NCBI RefSeq assembly: GCF_037975245.1
Contig: NC_092564.1
Location: 14,534,484-14,598,483 of the forward strand
Origin: Apostichopus japonicus
Taxonomy: Eukaryota; Echinodermata; Holothuroidea; Aspidochirotida; Stichopodidae
Direction: 5' to 3'
DNA length: 64,000 nucleotides
In this document: positions 11,579-25,978 of the stretch, piece by piece
Layout: each line of letters begins with the position of its first letter
How positions within the stretch are numbered: the stretch's first letter is position 1
Translations under genes and position numbers: made by a program
Notes under the pieces: model-generated
The model's database searches: none
Seen by the model: only the letters and a program-made list of their open reading frames with translations
Told to the model about the DNA's origin: nothing

Positions 11579-13299
11579 CTAATGAATTCAAAATAAAAAT
11601 AAATGAGAACAGTTTAATAACTATGTAATTATAACAAGTAAAAGAATGCTCCTTTTTACATATAATTTCACATTTTAGTACATAATAACACGATTGTCAG
11701 TAAATCGTTATCAACTGCTGCATTAATACATGTTTTATTTGATTTTTATTAATTTTATGAGTAATTTTATTAAGATATTTGCGTGTTGTTGATCGTTTGG
11801 TTCATATCTATAGTTCAACACAAATTGTATTCTGATACGAAATATTGTTAAGAACTGCAAAATCATTTCGTGTATGTCTCTACTTTCAGTTACAATGTGA
11901 GAAAAAGATTATTTTATCATTATTTTTATGTACCTTAGAATTGGCCAAAGATAATGACTTTAATATCAACTGTTTTGTACAGTCTGTAATAATATCTTTC
12001 ATGTGGTCATCGCTTTAAAAAACAATCGATATTCTTAATTATTGTAAGCAAATGATCTACCATCGTCTTCTCGCAATTTCATGGTTTGTAAATTGTTATG
12101 TCGATTATGCTCCATTTTTATAGGTGTTTGATTTTACCATTTTAGCAACTAAATTATGAATATTTTCAAGCCTACAACCGCATATTTTTCTTATATACAT
12201 GTGTTTTGCTAATCTACAGATAAAGGGAACATTATCGACGAAGAATTTTTCATAATGATGTCATTTATGTAAGAATACTAAAGGCTGAAACATTCACACA
12301 AACATTTAAAATGTACAACCAAGCGTTTTCCAAAATAAAAGTTTACATGGGTTAGAATTGATATAACGACAAAAGAATGTCACGTGAACTCTATGTGCCA
12401 CCATCGTTATTTGACTTGCGCAAAAGGCCACCACTCCAAGGTCTTGCGACAACGTCGAATTTTTTTTTGCATTTACATTATCCAGACATCAGTCGTTGCA
12501 CCTAATGTAATTTGTAATTTTGTGGAAATATAATTACCCGGATCAACTAATAGAAAAAATAAGTAAACCTTTGCACGCATGCACACATAGACCAACGTAC
12601 ATGCAGACGTTTGCAAAACCTATATTTATCCATATAAAACTTAAATATGGCGAACACACCTACGCTGTTTGCATAGCAGGCGTCAGAGGCTAGGCGACGG
12701 GACAACATAAGACAATTTATCATGCATAGCAAACACAATCCCATTATAACCGATATGATGATTCGATATCGAGTAGTAACGCAGATGACGTCAACGGCAT
12801 ACTTCGATTTTTGTGTGCTTGGCAAATTGACGAAAAATAAACAGCCAATATTGAGCAATTCTTATCGAAACTTGAAAGTGACTGCCTTCCACCAGCTTAG
12901 ACATCTAGTGACCCCTTTAAAGTACTTACTTCCTTTTCAACAACTTAAAGCAACGTTTCAGATATTCATTTTTTTTTAAAATATTCTTGACCATTTTACC
13001 TTACATCATAGAGATTTCTCTGATGTACAAATGCCCGAACAGCTAATGTTCCGTCTAGAAGTGTGTAATGCTGTAACATTCGTGACAAAGAGCTGCCATT
13101 TTCTCAATGTGTGATTTCAAATGGTGACACTCTTGTTATAGTTGTATTTCACTCTCCATATGTTAATGGTGACAGTCAGAAGTATCTGACAAGGTACCAT
13201 TATTTAAAAATAAATATAATGCTATAAGAGTCAATATTATGACAAAGACATTTGCAAATATATTTACTTTACCAAAGAAAATAGAGTAACGAACGAAAG

Positions 13300-13383
13300 A
13301 AAACAGAACGAAAGAAAACAGAACAACAAATACAGAACAACAAATACAGAACAACAAATACAGAACAACAAAAACAAACAAGA
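13300..13383 (+). repeat. AGAACAACAAATAC tandem repeat
   Basis: A/C-rich 14-base unit repeated about four times after two copies of a GAACGAAAGAAAACA unit. It lies in hedgehog intron 2 and explains the low-complexity F/V/L frame on the minus strand. Confidence 0.8.
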
Positions 13384-14385
13384 AACACATCGTTATACAA
13401 TATAACGAATGTGTGATTATTAAGTTTTAATCTTAGTCAAGTCTTCTGTCTAACCAAATGTCAAGGAGAATCATAATAAGTTATATCAATGATATTGCCG
13501 TTCGTATTTGTTACCCTATAGATGCGAACGACGACGAATGTGTTTGATTCCCGAAATTAATGATAACATACAGATGACAAATAGCTATGGGTAAAGGATC
13601 AGTACTTTTCCCAAAAATCCTTAGCTACTTCCTTTGCCTCAACGGAAACAGGATTATGCGGGGACCAGATGTGATGATGTTTTTGTCATCTTCTCAATAA
13701 GTCATAGTTTGGAATATGAAACGAATTCATCAACAAATTATGTTTGTTATATCACCCTAAAGCATGATTTAATGAGAGTTAATGTCTTATTTAGATGTTA
13801 ATTATTGTAGAGCAAACAAATGAGGATGCGATACGGATAGGGGTTAATGAATGTCGCTTTTAATTAATGCAAAATAAGAAGCAAATGGGAGCTATAAATG
13901 TTCTTGGTTGCATCATCCAACACATCACTTTACGCATGAAATTTCACAACTTTAACAGTTTTCTTTTCTAATCTTTGTCTGTAAATCTTCTCATTCTTCT
14001 TGCTTATATAGTGCTATACCACCATGGGTATATACACTTTCATATTTTCTGTAAATTTGGATGGCGTTTATTGACGACAGGAACTGTTTATCGATAGGAA
14101 TATATATAATGTACCGACTAAACGAATATGTTTTGTCCTATAACCGTTTCCTTCACAACTACGCCCTCTTCTTATACAAAAAAAGTATTATCTAGATAAC
14201 CATAGATTGAACGAACTTTTGAGACACACTCAGTTTAATGAGAATCCAAGTGAATAAGTATCTATCATACAGGGCTGTGGGAAAGACGAATGCACTTTGA
14301 CGACTATGTATAATCGAATTAAAATCTGCTTCATATCCTGATGACCGCCCTCAATCCACGTTGCAACTTCTTCAATATGCCCAAG

Positions 14386-14524
<139 letters not shown>

Positions 14525-16378
14525 CATGAGTCACTACTTGAAGAGCTCTTAAATCTTCGCAACCATGACATATGGTTATAATAAAAACAAATACAGAAAG
14601 TATGCCAAATTGAGTCTATAGGATAAGGTATAAATTGATGGTCGGCTTGTAGAAATATATAACATATAACATTACATGGGTGCGTGTGTGTTTCATATAA
14701 TTAGACCACTCAGGGAGACTGATTGTAAACGAACAGCCGTTATCAGTGCATTTGAAATTATAGTGCCATTTGTAGTAGGTTTAGAAAAATTACCTTATAA
14801 ACATCGAAGGCTCGTCTTTCAAAACGACTAGAATACCAAGCCTACCAAAAACTCGCCAAATTTTTTCTTTCGATGTGTCTGTCTTTACCAAAGTGGGACT
14901 ATATTTAAGGAAACAAAAAACGTCTGTTTTGTTTTTGGCAATGATAATCAAAGATTTCTTTGATTGCATAAAAACGAAAACATTATCTGCTATGTTTACC
15001 CACTCTTAGTCTATTTCACCGACAATACCTGAAAATCGTCTGAGTTAAGTTTTGTTTTAAACATAAACACGAATTTGTATGACGCTAAACATCATTGGGC
15101 CAGTTGTAAGCAAACGGGAACGTCATGATGCAAAGGCATGCATTCTTTAAGGTACTATCTGGACCCTACTGAAATCGCATACACATAAAAACACATAAGC
15201 ACCGACGCCGTAAGGAGAGGTGGAAGTTGAGGGGGGGGGGAGTTGAGGGGGAGGGGGGTTAGAGGAGGAGGGAGATGTATTTTTAGTCCTATCTGTAACA
15301 CTATGTTGTAATAAGTACAGCGTATCTGTTTCCCCTTCTCACCCCACCCAGCAGCCCTCCGTCGCTTGGATTCGTACTTTATACTATTATTGTGCAAGGT
15401 TTGATAAGACAGTCCTCGTAGTATTACAACATTAAATGTTGGGATTATCTTAAGAGTACTACATTTCTGTTGGATTGCCCAAAAACATAATATTTTTCTC
15501 TTGGCTGTCTGGTGAGGAAGAGAAGCTCGTTGGATCATCTAAGAAACAATAACATGAACACGTATATCGTGATATCTCTATCAACACAAGATGTAACTTC
15601 CTGAGAATTGACAGTCATGATTTTAGTCTGCCATAGTTTAATAAGAAGTTTGAAGGGTTTATGTGCTTGTTCATCTGTATATTCCACTTGTTAATTGAGG
15701 AAGAGACATCTACGGTAGACTGTAAAAGCAAGATTATTTTTTTCAGTTTTGTATTTGTATGGCAGGGTATTGTATCAATTCGTATTGTTTGATGACGTCA
15801 CTGGAGTCAAGTGATCACATTTCCATATCAATTTATCATGGCATTATATTGAAAACGAAGAGAACCGAATATCGAATTCCAAACATCGAATGTTAAGCAT
15901 GGAATATTGAAAGTATGGCGTAAATCTCGAATAACTGATAATCGATATCACATATAGAACATGTTATCGATTATTGACTATCAATGATCGATATTGAATA
16001 TAGGCAATGGCCTTTGAATCTTTGTATAATGATATATATAAGTTGAATTCTTATTTCTGATACTTATATTTTATTATAAGACACAATATGAAATAACTGA
16101 TCGATTCTACTTTTGGTATTAAACAATCTTCGTGATGTTACCTCAATTCCGTAGTAGGCAAAACTTTTTGTAAAAACTACAATAGTGATTACATATTAGG
16201 CAGGTCGAGATTGAATGAAACAACTACAATTGCACTGCTTTAAACCAAATGTGTCTGGGACCTAACACATCTGATCATTATTAATCTTATCGTATCGTTA
16301 GCAAAACTCGATTGTCTTGAACCTATAATCGTCTACAAATGAAGCTGAAGCTGAATCATGATAATTTAATGTACTCAC

Positions 16379-16640
16379 CAGATTGAACTGAGCAATGCAC
16401 AAAGTTCTTGCTGTGGTAACTGACCCAGTCAAAACCAGCATCGACTGCCAAGCGAGCGAGTTGACCGTATTTACTCTTATCTCTATCGCTCGTTGTAATC
16501 TCGACAGCTCTTCCTTCGTAATGCAAGGAATTCTCTTCGTGCAGTCCATCCTCATCCCAGGCCTCTATGACCCTCAGTTGTACTCCATCCCAAGTGTTCA
16601 TGACACTTATAGCAAGAGTGTTTAGCTTATCTTTACAACG
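16379..16640 (-). CDS. hh: hedgehog exon 2 (core of signalling domain)
   Basis: Second hedgehog exon, 262 bases, encoding residues 104-190 plus the first base of codon 191. The acceptor is ctatatacag|CGT, in phase 0 with exon 1. The donor is TCTG|GTGAGT, in phase 1. The translation starts [17 protein letters not shown] and contains [40 protein letters not shown] and VHCSVQS. Calcium ligands Glu129, Asp132 and Asp134 are kept. Of the zinc site, His143 and His185 are kept, but the third ligand (Asp148 in vertebrate Sonic) is Glu150, and the pseudo-catalytic Glu177 position is His179. The open frame from the ATG at 16601 is only part of this exon; the 13 codons before it are supplied by the splice acceptor. 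Confidence 0.95.
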
Positions 16641-16714
16641 CTGTATATAGGAGAGAGCAAGGAAAAAAACATGATGAATCTATATCAAAGACGTATATAT
16701 ACTCTGATATGAAC

Positions 16715-17330
16715 TTATAGCGACACGATACAGAGGACAATTCACGACATCGCAGTACACAACGCAACACTTAACGACACCTCATGACATGTGATAAACG
16801 CAGGCCGGTCATCTCACGACATGACAAGGAGCGATATGATACGTTACCACACCACACAACACCACACCACAATATATCCAACACCAAGAAGAAGAACAGC
16901 AAGAAGAAAAAACAATATGAAACCGAGTGTACACGATACGACACGATACGACGTTTTACAGCAGAACATCACATGTCGTAGCAAGACATGAATCAAATCG
17001 AAACTAAGGCGTGACAAATGAGGAAGAACCCAATGCCAACCGAAACAACCGTGACGCGACAAGACGTAACCAAGAGGACACGACAAGACACTTTACACAA
17101 AACATGGAACACAGAATCACGACATTTCACTCTATGAATTGACGCGAGGTGGTACATAAACACACGACATGACAGAAAACATGTATATATAGTGCCCCAA
17201 GACGTGATACTTTAAGCCTAACTCTTTATATCACATCACGACATGGTACTTTAGGACGTGAAGTAACACGACACCAAAGTGCATGAAACATCACTATATG
17301 AGTATGACACGACACGACACATCATGAACA
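16715..17330 (+). repeat. degenerate ACGACA/CACGACATGA-rich block
   Basis: About 600 bases in which CACGACA, GACACGA and CGACATGA words recur irregularly and the plus strand is poor in T runs. It lies immediately upstream of hedgehog exon 2, inside intron 1. No exact period was found. The open frames here (for example 16784-16981 plus and 16844-17086 minus) reflect this composition. Confidence 0.7.
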
Positions 17331-18428
17331 GCATCAAATCGACATGGTATGGTCGTCAAGTGCAACAAGGTGCAAAAGGACACGCCACCTCATTCATAAG
17401 AACCCTTTGTAACATTTTTAGTCGCATAATATATGTTATGGGGCAAGTGACGTTTTATCAAGTGTGGCTATTTTTTTTCAGAACAGACAACATAAATCAG
17501 ATTTTACTGTATTCGTACATGAAGCGATGTTACGCTCAACATTCGCTTCATCGAAGTATGATACCTGTTTACTGTCTCTGCTTCATTCAATATTATGTGC
17601 GCAACTTTAACACTTTATTAATGTTCGTTATTGTTCTATAGCCATGCAGGAGTGGGATTTCATCTCAGTGCAATCTCTCTCTCTCTCTCCCTCGTATTAG
17701 TCATTCTTCCACTCGGTTTGCACAATGCCTCATCTTAGACATGGGAGAGTTTCGAGAGCGGATGATATTGGCTGGTCTGCAGACTTATACTAGATGCTCC
17801 AGACAAGATTGATGCCGATGTTTCATTTTTTGGCTGCAGGCTACGAGCGACTTGTGAACTTTAATTCCAGAATAGACGCTCAATTAGGCAAATTGTTCCA
17901 GTGAAATCGTGTCATTCTTTCAAAAGTGCTCACTCATTCGGCGAGAGTAGTAAAATGTTCTTCCAGTAAAACATAGGAACCAGCCTTCATCTTGTTTTTA
18001 TCGACCTATCGAGTAATTAATTGCTTGTATCGAAAGATGGAGGTGTCCCAATAATGACAACATAAGATGAGAGTTCATAGGCACGGGAGCGAGTTATAAA
18101 ACCTCTCAAAATGTTTTCAATTTCCTCTTTAATTTTTAATCTCCTACATGCCAACATTTTTGGGAGTTGCTTGCGGCCTTCACCCTAAACTGCACTCTCC
18201 TTTTTTATGTTGCCTTGCTACGATTAACCTCTTTTGTGTTATCATAGCAGAAATCTCATCTAACGTCAAAGATTTTTGCAGTGTTTGAATTTCTTCCCTT
18301 ATACCGAACTTTGTTGAACCTTATATACTTAGATTGGGACCATTTAACACAGATATATATATGTTACAGTTGCACCTGACACATATACGTGACACATGAA
18401 ATAAATATAAATAAATAACAAAATAAAA

Positions 18429-18464
<36 letters not shown>

Positions 18465-18823
18465 GAAATCGTAATGAGTTGGAAAATCAAGAACAGTGAA
18501 AAAACTTCCAGCCTCCACCGGGATTCGAACCCGGGCCTTCCGCTCTGTACGCGGACACCCTAACCACTAGGCTATGGACGCTGATTGTATGTCCAGAGGT
18601 TCGAAACCGGTAAGGAAGGTCGTAATTCCACTGTAGGCGTTTGTCACCTGTATCGAACAATACTAGTTCTGTTTTTGGTGACATATTTTGCCTTACTCTA
18701 GAGATCAAACATGATGCTAACCAACTCGAAATCATTTGTGATTCCTAAAGCCGGATCTCGAAAGAGATACTTTGAACAGACTTTATGTTATTGCAATGGA
18801 GGTAAACGACAAAGGCAAATGAA
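18465..18823 (-). mobile_element. tRNA-derived composite repeat, family A, copy 1
   Basis: Minus-strand copy of an interspersed element. A tRNA-like region (18511-18581) has a 7-bp acceptor stem with one mismatch, an A-box-like TAGCCTAGTGGTTAGGG, a perfect 5-bp anticodon stem TCCGC/GCGGA and a B box GGTTCGAATCC. The loop would give anticodon ACA, unusual for a functional tRNA. It is preceded by about 240 bases also found in copies 2 and 3, and followed by a TTTTTTCACTG...TTTTCCAACTCATTACG tail running into (TA)n. A second, oppositely oriented piece of the tail lies at 18841-18885, again followed by (TA)n. Confidence 0.75.
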
Positions 18824-18840
18824 TATATATATATATATAT

Positions 18841-18881
18841 AGCTGGAAGTTTTTTCACTGCTTTGGATTTTCCAACTCACT

Positions 18882-18964
<83 letters not shown>
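18841..18964 (+). repeat. family A tail fragment plus (TA)n array
   Basis: AGCTGGAAGTTTTTTCACTG and the CCAACTCACTAC tail word of family A in plus orientation, followed by about 79 bases of pure TA. It forms an inverted pair with the tail of copy 1. Confidence 0.8.
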
Positions 18965-18966
<2 letters not shown>

Positions 18967-20593
18967 CTTGCTTACTCTGCTTGCCAATATTAGTAAACTT
19001 CCCCATACTATTTGTGTTTGGAGGCTTGGATTTGCGAGTAGCGGTGATACGACTATACATCTGTGTAGAGACTTACAACATTACACAAATATCGGAAACG
19101 TTCAAATGACAATTTGTAATATCATCCTGATGTACCGCCCTGGGTACCTGGACCTATCAGTTTTTTGTTGTTATCAGAGGGAACATTCTCTTAACTATAC
19201 GCATCACGATATGGACTTATACCTTGAGAGGAAAAAGCGTTCCCAGCCTTTTGTGGACTAGACATATGTCTGTGAATAAACTAGCCCGCGATATTCCCAC
19301 ACTACTTGTATGTACTATACGAATCTTGAATACTGATGTACACTAGTTTAGCTATACATGTCGGTTCCCTTTTCTCCCCGTGTGCCCTCAAGTGCCATTT
19401 TGAACGGTTATATCAACCCATCTGACTGTAATCAAAATACACTTTCGCTGTGGGCGACACTTTACTTCCGATTGTCTGAGGCAAGGAAAATAACAAGCCT
19501 CTACTAGTCGAATATATTAGCTGGGGATATTTGTCAGGATTTTGATAAATTTTTATATCACAAGTCCTTTCAGGTTGGTTTTGAATAGCCTATTCGTTTG
19601 GTTGTATAGTCCGTTGCTTTATAAAAGTCTATTGTGTGAGCGTCAAGCAAGCAGCTGCCAGTCAAATACCGATGTTGATATATTGAATTAAGCTCTGGAA
19701 GCGGCTTTTGTATTCTCGCCTTTTCTCCGACACGTTGAGGGTGTTCGAAGGAGGCGATTAGCAATCACATTGAACGTTTAGTAACCCCATGTTTGCCAAT
19801 TTATTCACGCTGTATTGTCACAAACCGTGATTAAATGCTATTCAATCTCTGTAAAAAATTCAAGAGCGGAATATTGAATGACAGCAATCAGAGTGCGGTA
19901 AAAGTTCTAGTTCTTTACCCTTCAAAGAAACTAATCGGGTCGATCTTATCCCTCATATCTATATTCGTTTCAGATTTGTGGATATATTTATGGTATACTT
20001 TCATTTTACTGTACATCGGTGCGACGCTTAATCTAAGTGGACTGAGCAAGGGGTGAGTGTGGGGGGGGGGGGGGTTGTGGGGGGCGAGGGAGACATGTGG
20101 AAGGAGAAATTGTGAATTGCCAACATGAAACACAAAAGTTAAATAGCGCCATGGTCGTTTAATGTTCAAGATTCTATTGTATTGTTCTCCTTCAATCATA
20201 TTCTTTGTAGTTTAAGGTCTTCATCAACAAAATTGAAGTGAAATATAACAGAATATATGAAACAAGTTATCGGTTCTCTAGAATTTGATAGTTCCACTTT
20301 CTCGATGACTGAATATGCATTTGACTGAGAGTACGCCCACTTACGTCATTACTGTCTAAAGATTTGAAATTTTGTTAAATTAAAATTTTCTAATAAAGAA
20401 TCCAGTTGTTAACCAAATGACGAAAAGGTTTTTCAGCATTTCCACCTTTATGTTGCTTCAGAAATCCATATAACAAAGCCGTAGTTAATTACAAGCAATT
20501 TAATTATGTGCCATAGAGGATATGATTGAAGTTACATCCTTTGTACAAATCAATTCCCGAGCCATTTATAGAATATTGAAAGAACAATATGTG

Positions 20594-20762
<169 letters not shown>

Positions 20763-23504
20763 TTAGCTATTTTATGATTGAAGTTGGATGATTCTTAAAG
20801 TATACTTGTAGAGTGTATGACGTCAATGCATAGCTCTTCAAGCAAACATGCCTCTGTTGTTAGGCTATGGTTTATTGAAGTAGTAGTAGTGATTCGCAGA
20901 TGCGATGAGCCTTCGCGTAAAAGTCTCTCATTAAAGTTTTTATTCATGACGTGTTGAATACTATTTATGTATTCAAAAATTGTCCTTAAGCAGTAAAATG
21001 GATGAACTTGTTAGTATAATGTAGTCTCAACCTACTTATTATTGGAGAAAAAAAAAGCGACAGACGCACCGGAAAGGAGAGAATGAAAGGAAAGATGACA
21101 ATGTATAGTCTGGAGAGGGAGGAAGAGAGAGACAGAGGTGGAGTATAGACGAGTGGCAGATGACGTAACCCCCAATTATTAAGGTGAATGTAAAATGTAC
21201 AAAGTCGCGTCCAATCTACCACATTTATATGGTGTAACTGGAGGGCCAGGAACTACCCAGAGGCAGAACCATAACTGGTTTGTCAAATTAATTACCGGTG
21301 CATGCACGGGTTGAATTTACCTGATTGCATGCGACAGAGTAACTACTATACCGCCTGTATTTATATACACGCAGGGCATCCGGAATGCACATGAAAACTT
21401 TGACGGTAGAACGGAACTCATATATGTCACTTAAAGGTACTGTGATACCGTAAGACTAATGAAGCATCTATTGATGATATTAAAATCCAGTGTCAGACAG
21501 TATGTTTTGCTCCGACTGCGTTACTATGACAACAATAAACACCATCGTTATGTCCTCCCCAAAAAAACTTTAATATACTACAAAACTCAGAAAACTGTTG
21601 CAAGTTCCTCGGCAATACTTGTAATGTTATGATGATGTAGGCTAACGCGCAGATAACTGTATCCTGTCAGGCGTTTGCAACTTCGGCCTCGGTTACGGAG
21701 TTTCTTACTCATGTAAATTCGTCTGAAGAGCAAACTTTGTAGCTAACTTACTTGATTTTGGGGCAAGCAGTAAACTTTAGTTTAGCCAACTGCCATTGAG
21801 TCATACTAGAATGTATTTGCACAGTCGGCTGCGATTGACCTGATTCAGGTAATATAAACCCCGGAGATCTTTAAGGAACTGCGTCATTTAATACCTCGGT
21901 TTACTCAGTATATCAATTCCTCATCTCTCATTACCACCCCCACCCCACCCCCACCCAAACTCCCACCTGAAAGTCCGCCCGTCCCAACTCCATTTCCGAA
22001 GAGTTTCAATTCCCTTCAACTACAGACTTGCAAAAATGTATATCAAACATAGATCACGACTGGAAAGTATCATGATAATAACACTTCTTTTTCTTGGGGG
22101 TGGGGGGGGGGCAATTCAATTATATTAAAACTAAATAATAACTCAATCTATAATCGCGATATTTAGACCTATACCAGGTGCCTTGGTCCGTATTGTAAAC
22201 AATTTGCGGGATATTAGTTGGTCGGCGTTAACTTATCATTTCCAACTCTGTAAGAATATAAAGAACTTAATATACAAGTCGACTCAAGGAATATCACTAT
22301 TTTTTATATATTTAAATACTGTTATCAATCTTTTCTTCTTTTGCCTAAAGTTTGCTCGTGACTCTGTAACATGTCTAAAGGTACCATTCAATTAGGTTGT
22401 AAAATTTGGTACAGTGGTTTGCATAAGCCATCGTAAAAACGCGTTGCCTAGGCAAAGGGGGAAGTAACAAGCTATAGAAAATAAAGTTATTTAATACCGT
22501 GTGAGAACGAACGCCGTTGATTGCCAAGGGTCAAAAGGTCATGATGACAGCTTCATTCAACCTATGTCAGAATACCAAACATATTTTTTCTTTAAAACAA
22601 ACAACAACTGACCAAAGCAATCTACGGTTTGTTGAACACGTTAGCGAAGAGAATCCACATCACAATATATATACAGAACATGCAGTCACAACAAGAACAA
22701 GAAGATAAAAACACTAACACACACAGGCGCGCGCATACAGTGTTTCCATTACAATGCCATTGCGACGAATGTTACTGGGAATTTGAAAACCGTTCAGCAC
22801 TTTTGCAATTTTGTTTACTACTATTTTGTGACAATAAAATTGACCTTTATAATCCACGATGATTTCCATTTCGTGTCATAATGTCACTGTATGACTGTAT
22901 ACCTCTCATTTTATTATTTCCCCCCCCTATAACCCGGAAAGTTGTGAAAATATTACCTCTCGACATAGTATTGTCTAATATATAGCATATATACACTCAA
23001 TGCCGTTTAGCCATAAGCACCCCTAAAACCCAAGCAAAGGAACATACACGGTAGTTCCTATAATCCGGTACTTGACTATAGTATAAACACGGCCTCCTCA
23101 CTCCTTTCTATTCAGACTCAATTTGTGTTTGCACAGTTGATAGCAAGGAGAGAAAATATTTTTCTTTGCGAAGTTGCCTTGTTAAAGAATACCGTGTACA
23201 GTTTGAAGTGTGTAATAAGGGTCACAAACAATCAATGTTGAAATCGAAAAAGTAAATTGAACGAGTTTATTCAGGGTTTATCTGCCTCTATGTCATTGTT
23301 GGCATGCTTCCTTCGGTAAATATTACTGCAAAACTATGTTTGCGTCTTAAAGGCGATAAAGATGTTGATTGCAAAGATTATGGTCCTTCTTACCCAACTA
23401 TTACTTCTATAGTCGATCGGCCGCAGCCATCTTTAGAGTCACACTTTTTACACAGACAGGTTGCACTGTTGCATGTTGCACTTTTATGCGACTAAACAAA
23501 AACG

Positions 23505-23620
<116 letters not shown>

Positions 23621-25876
23621 CATATATACCTACATATGTATAAAGTGGATATTTATATTTTGTAGTTTTGTTTATGTTTGTACATCGTCACTAGCTTAGA
23701 TCACATATTTTTCTGTTTTTCTAGTGCCCCTTCATATTTTTAGTTCCAACCGTTTTGCAATATTTGATTAACTTGTATAAACATTTGAGAAAAGAAAAAT
23801 CGAAAATTGAAAATTGAAATTGAAAATTGAAATAATGTTGTCATCACATCCGTTTCAATCAATTTCTTGTTTTATCGTTTTTAACTACATAGTCACTCGA
23901 ACATTAGATTGTCGCACTTGCTCAACTTTGAGCAAGACAATCCCGAATATGATTGCCTTTATAAATGAAGAATCCTATTTGTGACCAAACCTTCATACAT
24001 ACTTTGAGTAAGGGTTACTGAGGGAAGCTATAGTGTACACTATCATATGAAATAAAACCCACATGTCGCAGCATCAGTGTTGTCAAACCCCTTGTATTCC
24101 TCGTACCATTCGATAAACAGGAACCCAATCATATATATATGCAATGCTCCGAACAATCGGAGATTTTTATAGGATGAATCTAAAGAAAGAATAAATTCTC
24201 TTAAAAAAGGAAAAGGCTTTCTGAAGTTTTTATATTGTTATGACATTAATGTATAAATAACTTATAACAAAAATAACATAACTCTAACCCCCAGTTTAAT
24301 TGAAAATAAAAATAAACGTAAAGTAACTTCCAACATTATCAGTTGCCTAACGGGATCTTTGCCTCAGTTATAGTTATACACGGACATATAGTTCTTAGTA
24401 AATCATCATGTATAATAGTAAGGTGCGTATAGGGGATATATATACCACTGAAAGTCGAATCTGTATTTATACTCCGGTGGTTGATTAACCAAACATGCAG
24501 CCTTATTTCAATACCAGGTCACGTTTAAGCATCCGCTCGGAAGGTGCAGGTTTTAGTGGTAAAAAGCTGGGCCCATTGTAGCACCCATCAATTCTTGGAA
24601 GCAACACATATTACGGTTAAGAGCTTGTAAAACCTTTATTTACGAACATATTAGCGGGGGATATCAATTAAATTATGCTTATTTTAAAGTTGAGATTTAG
24701 CGACCGCTGTTGACGTTTGGTTTAAAGTGGACACATGTATTATGATTGAGACGTAAAATATACAAAAGAAAAACTGTTTTATTTGCAAACTATGAAAATA
24801 AATACAGTAAATTATAAATATTAATGTTCCAGTTGGTTGGAAAATTTATGGCGTGACTGAACCTTTGTTGAAGTGATACGTTTACAAACTATTCTAAACT
24901 TGGATCGGACTTTAATGTCACTAAAATGGCCAATGACACTAACTAGGTCGGTGTGCTTTTCAGCATCGCTATTGTACAGAAAATACTGTTTCTGTTCATA
25001 GATAAATCAAGAATCTGGATCATATTTTTTGTTTAAAAATGTCCAGAATGAACAAATATGAAGCAATAAAGATAAACGGAAAGTAGTACGCACCGCAAAT
25101 CATTTTTTTTTGTCTTAAAGGATTTTTTTTGGGGGGGGGGGGGGTTATAATGACACTATACGAAAAGTAATGTTGATCACCAGATTACATCTTTAGTAAT
25201 CGAATTTTCGTAGGATATAAAGAATAAAAAGGCTACCGAAATATCTTTTGACCAGTATTGATTTTTAGGGGCCACAGTATCTCTACAACCACGGTAACGT
25301 ATCTTTCCTAATTGCTCGAGTGTATTGCGTCATAGAGATGTCGTTACAAGATAAGTGTTTTATGTTTTCTCTCATATGGGGCATATTAAAACTGATAATT
25401 ACGCATTTTAAGACGACTAACCAAAGGTCATTTTGTCAAGGTGACCGATTTGAGAAGTGCCTTCATGCCGACGAACGTTATAGACTACAATAAACATATC
25501 ATAATATTTGAATAATAGATATCACACACCCACTTTGCTAACACAAAGTATTTATGAAGTAGGCAGGGCTGTAAATATCATACTTCGATCTCAGGGACAA
25601 CGGATAAAACTGTCCCGAATCGGAAAACCATTTTTTCGTTTATTAATGAGATAACTGTTTGCATATTCTCATGTATTAATACATTCCCGGCCCTTCATGT
25701 GGTTCAATAAAAACGTATTACGTAACATCTTCTCTGTCATGTTGAATCGCTTGTCATGCATGATGTTCTACTCTATAGAAAGGAAGTAAATAAAGAAAAA
25801 CCTTGCACCTCCCTCATCCTTACATCTTCTCTAATTCCCAAATTTATATTCCTGGTAATTAAGCTAATATTGCAGG

Positions 25877-25978
<102 letters not shown>

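Noticed and set aside
16784-17086. Short frames on both strands near hedgehog exon 2
   Set aside because: Produced by the ACGACA-rich compositional block.
18511-18581. Functional tRNA gene
   Set aside because: Acceptor-stem mismatch, an ACA anticodon and a second copy in the same repeat context at 39440-39511 indicate a tRNA-derived repeat.
23304-23495. Plus-strand frame inside hedgehog intron 1 with some RNY bias (GDKDVDCKDYGPSYPTITS)
   Set aside because: No splice sites or partner exons; too short to support a nested gene.
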